Assembly (NCBI GenBank): GCA_051878795.1
Contig: JBJEKU010000060.1
Location: 1 to 12,126 of the forward strand
Length of the DNA: 12,126 bases
Direction: 5' to 3'
Origin: W1P20-047 sp051878795
Lineage (GTDB): Bacteria; Actinomycetota; Coriobacteriia; Coriobacteriales; Eggerthellaceae
Below are positions 11,719-12,126 of the stretch, in pieces; within the stretch, counting starts at the first letter, position 1; each line of letters opens with the position of its first letter. Under the pieces are notes generated by a model, which worked only from the letters and a program-made list of their open reading frames with translations, searched no databases and was not told the DNA's origin. The position numbers were made by a program, and so were the translations under genes.

Positions 11719-12126
11719 ATGGATATAATCGAACAGCTGGAAGAGGCTTCGCAGGTTTTGGGTAGCTTTCTTGGCGATGCGAATCCTGTGTGTGCCGTCA
11801 TCTTGGGCAGCGGCTTGAATTCTTATGCCGACCGTCTTGAGGATGCGAAATATCTTCCCTATCAAGATGTTCCCCATATGCCCCATTCTACCGTGCCCGA
11901 ACATGTGGGTAGGTTCGTTTTGGGCAAGGTACCTGGGACTGAGAAGACTATCTTGGCCATGCAGGGCAGGGTCCATGCCTACGAGGGCTATTCTCCTACC
12001 CAGGTTGCATTCCCTGTGTGGTTGATGGGTAAGATTGGGGTAGATACCCTGCTCACCACCAATGCTGCAGGAGCTATCAACCCCCTTTATCGGGTGGGGG
12101 ATTTCTGCCTCATGCGCGATCAGATC
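11719..12126 (+). CDS. Purine nucleoside phosphorylase, partial (3' end cut by window)
   Basis: The first 136 residues are present and the frame is open to the window edge. The enzyme splits purine nucleosides such as inosine and guanosine with phosphate, giving the free base and ribose 1-phosphate in purine salvage. It matches the trimeric class (PNP of mammals, PunA or DeoD2 of bacteria): phosphate-loop GSGL (30-33), MPHSTVPEHVGR (54-65) with H62, MQGRVHAYEGY (81-91) with R84, H86 and E89, and TTNAAGAIN (113-121). The motif GHAG of many relatives is EHVG here. The ATG at 11719 follows AGGGG (11708-11712) by six bases; that site overlaps the prmC stop codon, showing tight coupling. No link between purine salvage and PrmC is known to me. 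Full length and C-terminal residues cannot be judged. Confidence 0.92.
   Translation, partial: MDIIEQLEEASQVLGSFLGDANPVCAVILGSGLNSYADRLEDAKYLPYQDVPHMPHSTVPEHVGRFVLGKVPGTEKTILAMQGRVHAYEGYSPTQVAFPVWLMGKIGVDTLLTTNAAGAINPLYRVGDFCLMRDQI

Overview
The window looks like a stretch of ordinary core chromosome from a moderately GC-rich bacterium. Third codon positions are rich in G and C, Shine-Dalgarno sites are strong, and every coding region reads cleanly in the standard code. The order tRNA-Leu, tig, clpP, clpX, valS is shared by Firmicutes and Coriobacteriia. Together with the actinobacterial flavour of several proteins, it makes me favour Coriobacteriia (Eggerthellaceae-like). That placement is an inference made without a database search. 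I see no transposase, phage gene, CRISPR array or defence system.

Layout. (1) Positions 1-149 hold hairpins, including the terminator of serC. serC (150-1238, minus strand) encodes phosphoserine aminotransferase. (2) A gap of about 380 bases (1239-1619) contains back-to-back putative promoters and an unexplained middle segment. (3) tRNA-Leu(UAG) (1620-1703) lies 107 bases ahead of tig (trigger factor, TTG start at 1811), which ends in a long terminator hairpin. (4) A TATAAT box just after that hairpin starts a protein-quality-control cluster, clpP (3270-3875) and clpX (3914-5308). valS (5391-8057) follows, with a strong intercistronic hairpin between clpX and valS. (5) A small membrane protein with a double zinc ribbon (8157-8678) ends at a terminator. 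(6) A thioredoxin (8923-9231) is followed by a 329-base gap with a terminator, a promoter and a second terminator-like hairpin. (7) prfA (RF1, 9561-10634) is separated by a very strong terminator from prmC (10693-11709), which modifies release factors. A purine nucleoside phosphorylase gene starts 9 bases after prmC and runs off the right edge.

Themes. The genes serve translation (tRNA-Leu, ValRS, RF1, PrmC), nascent-chain folding and proteolysis (trigger factor, ClpXP), redox maintenance (thioredoxin), and serine and purine metabolism. The protein content is conventional, so the more interesting observations concern regulation and layout. prfA has an intrinsic terminator-like hairpin on each side, the one between prfA and prmC leaving no room for a prmC promoter. 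The zinc-ribbon gene and the thioredoxin gene share a 14-base leader sequence placed similarly after -10-like boxes. Four putative promoters have extended -10 boxes and no clear -35. PrmC carries an apparent insertion of about 45 to 50 residues. None of the nine complete genes ends in TGA. I found no clearly new multi-gene system.
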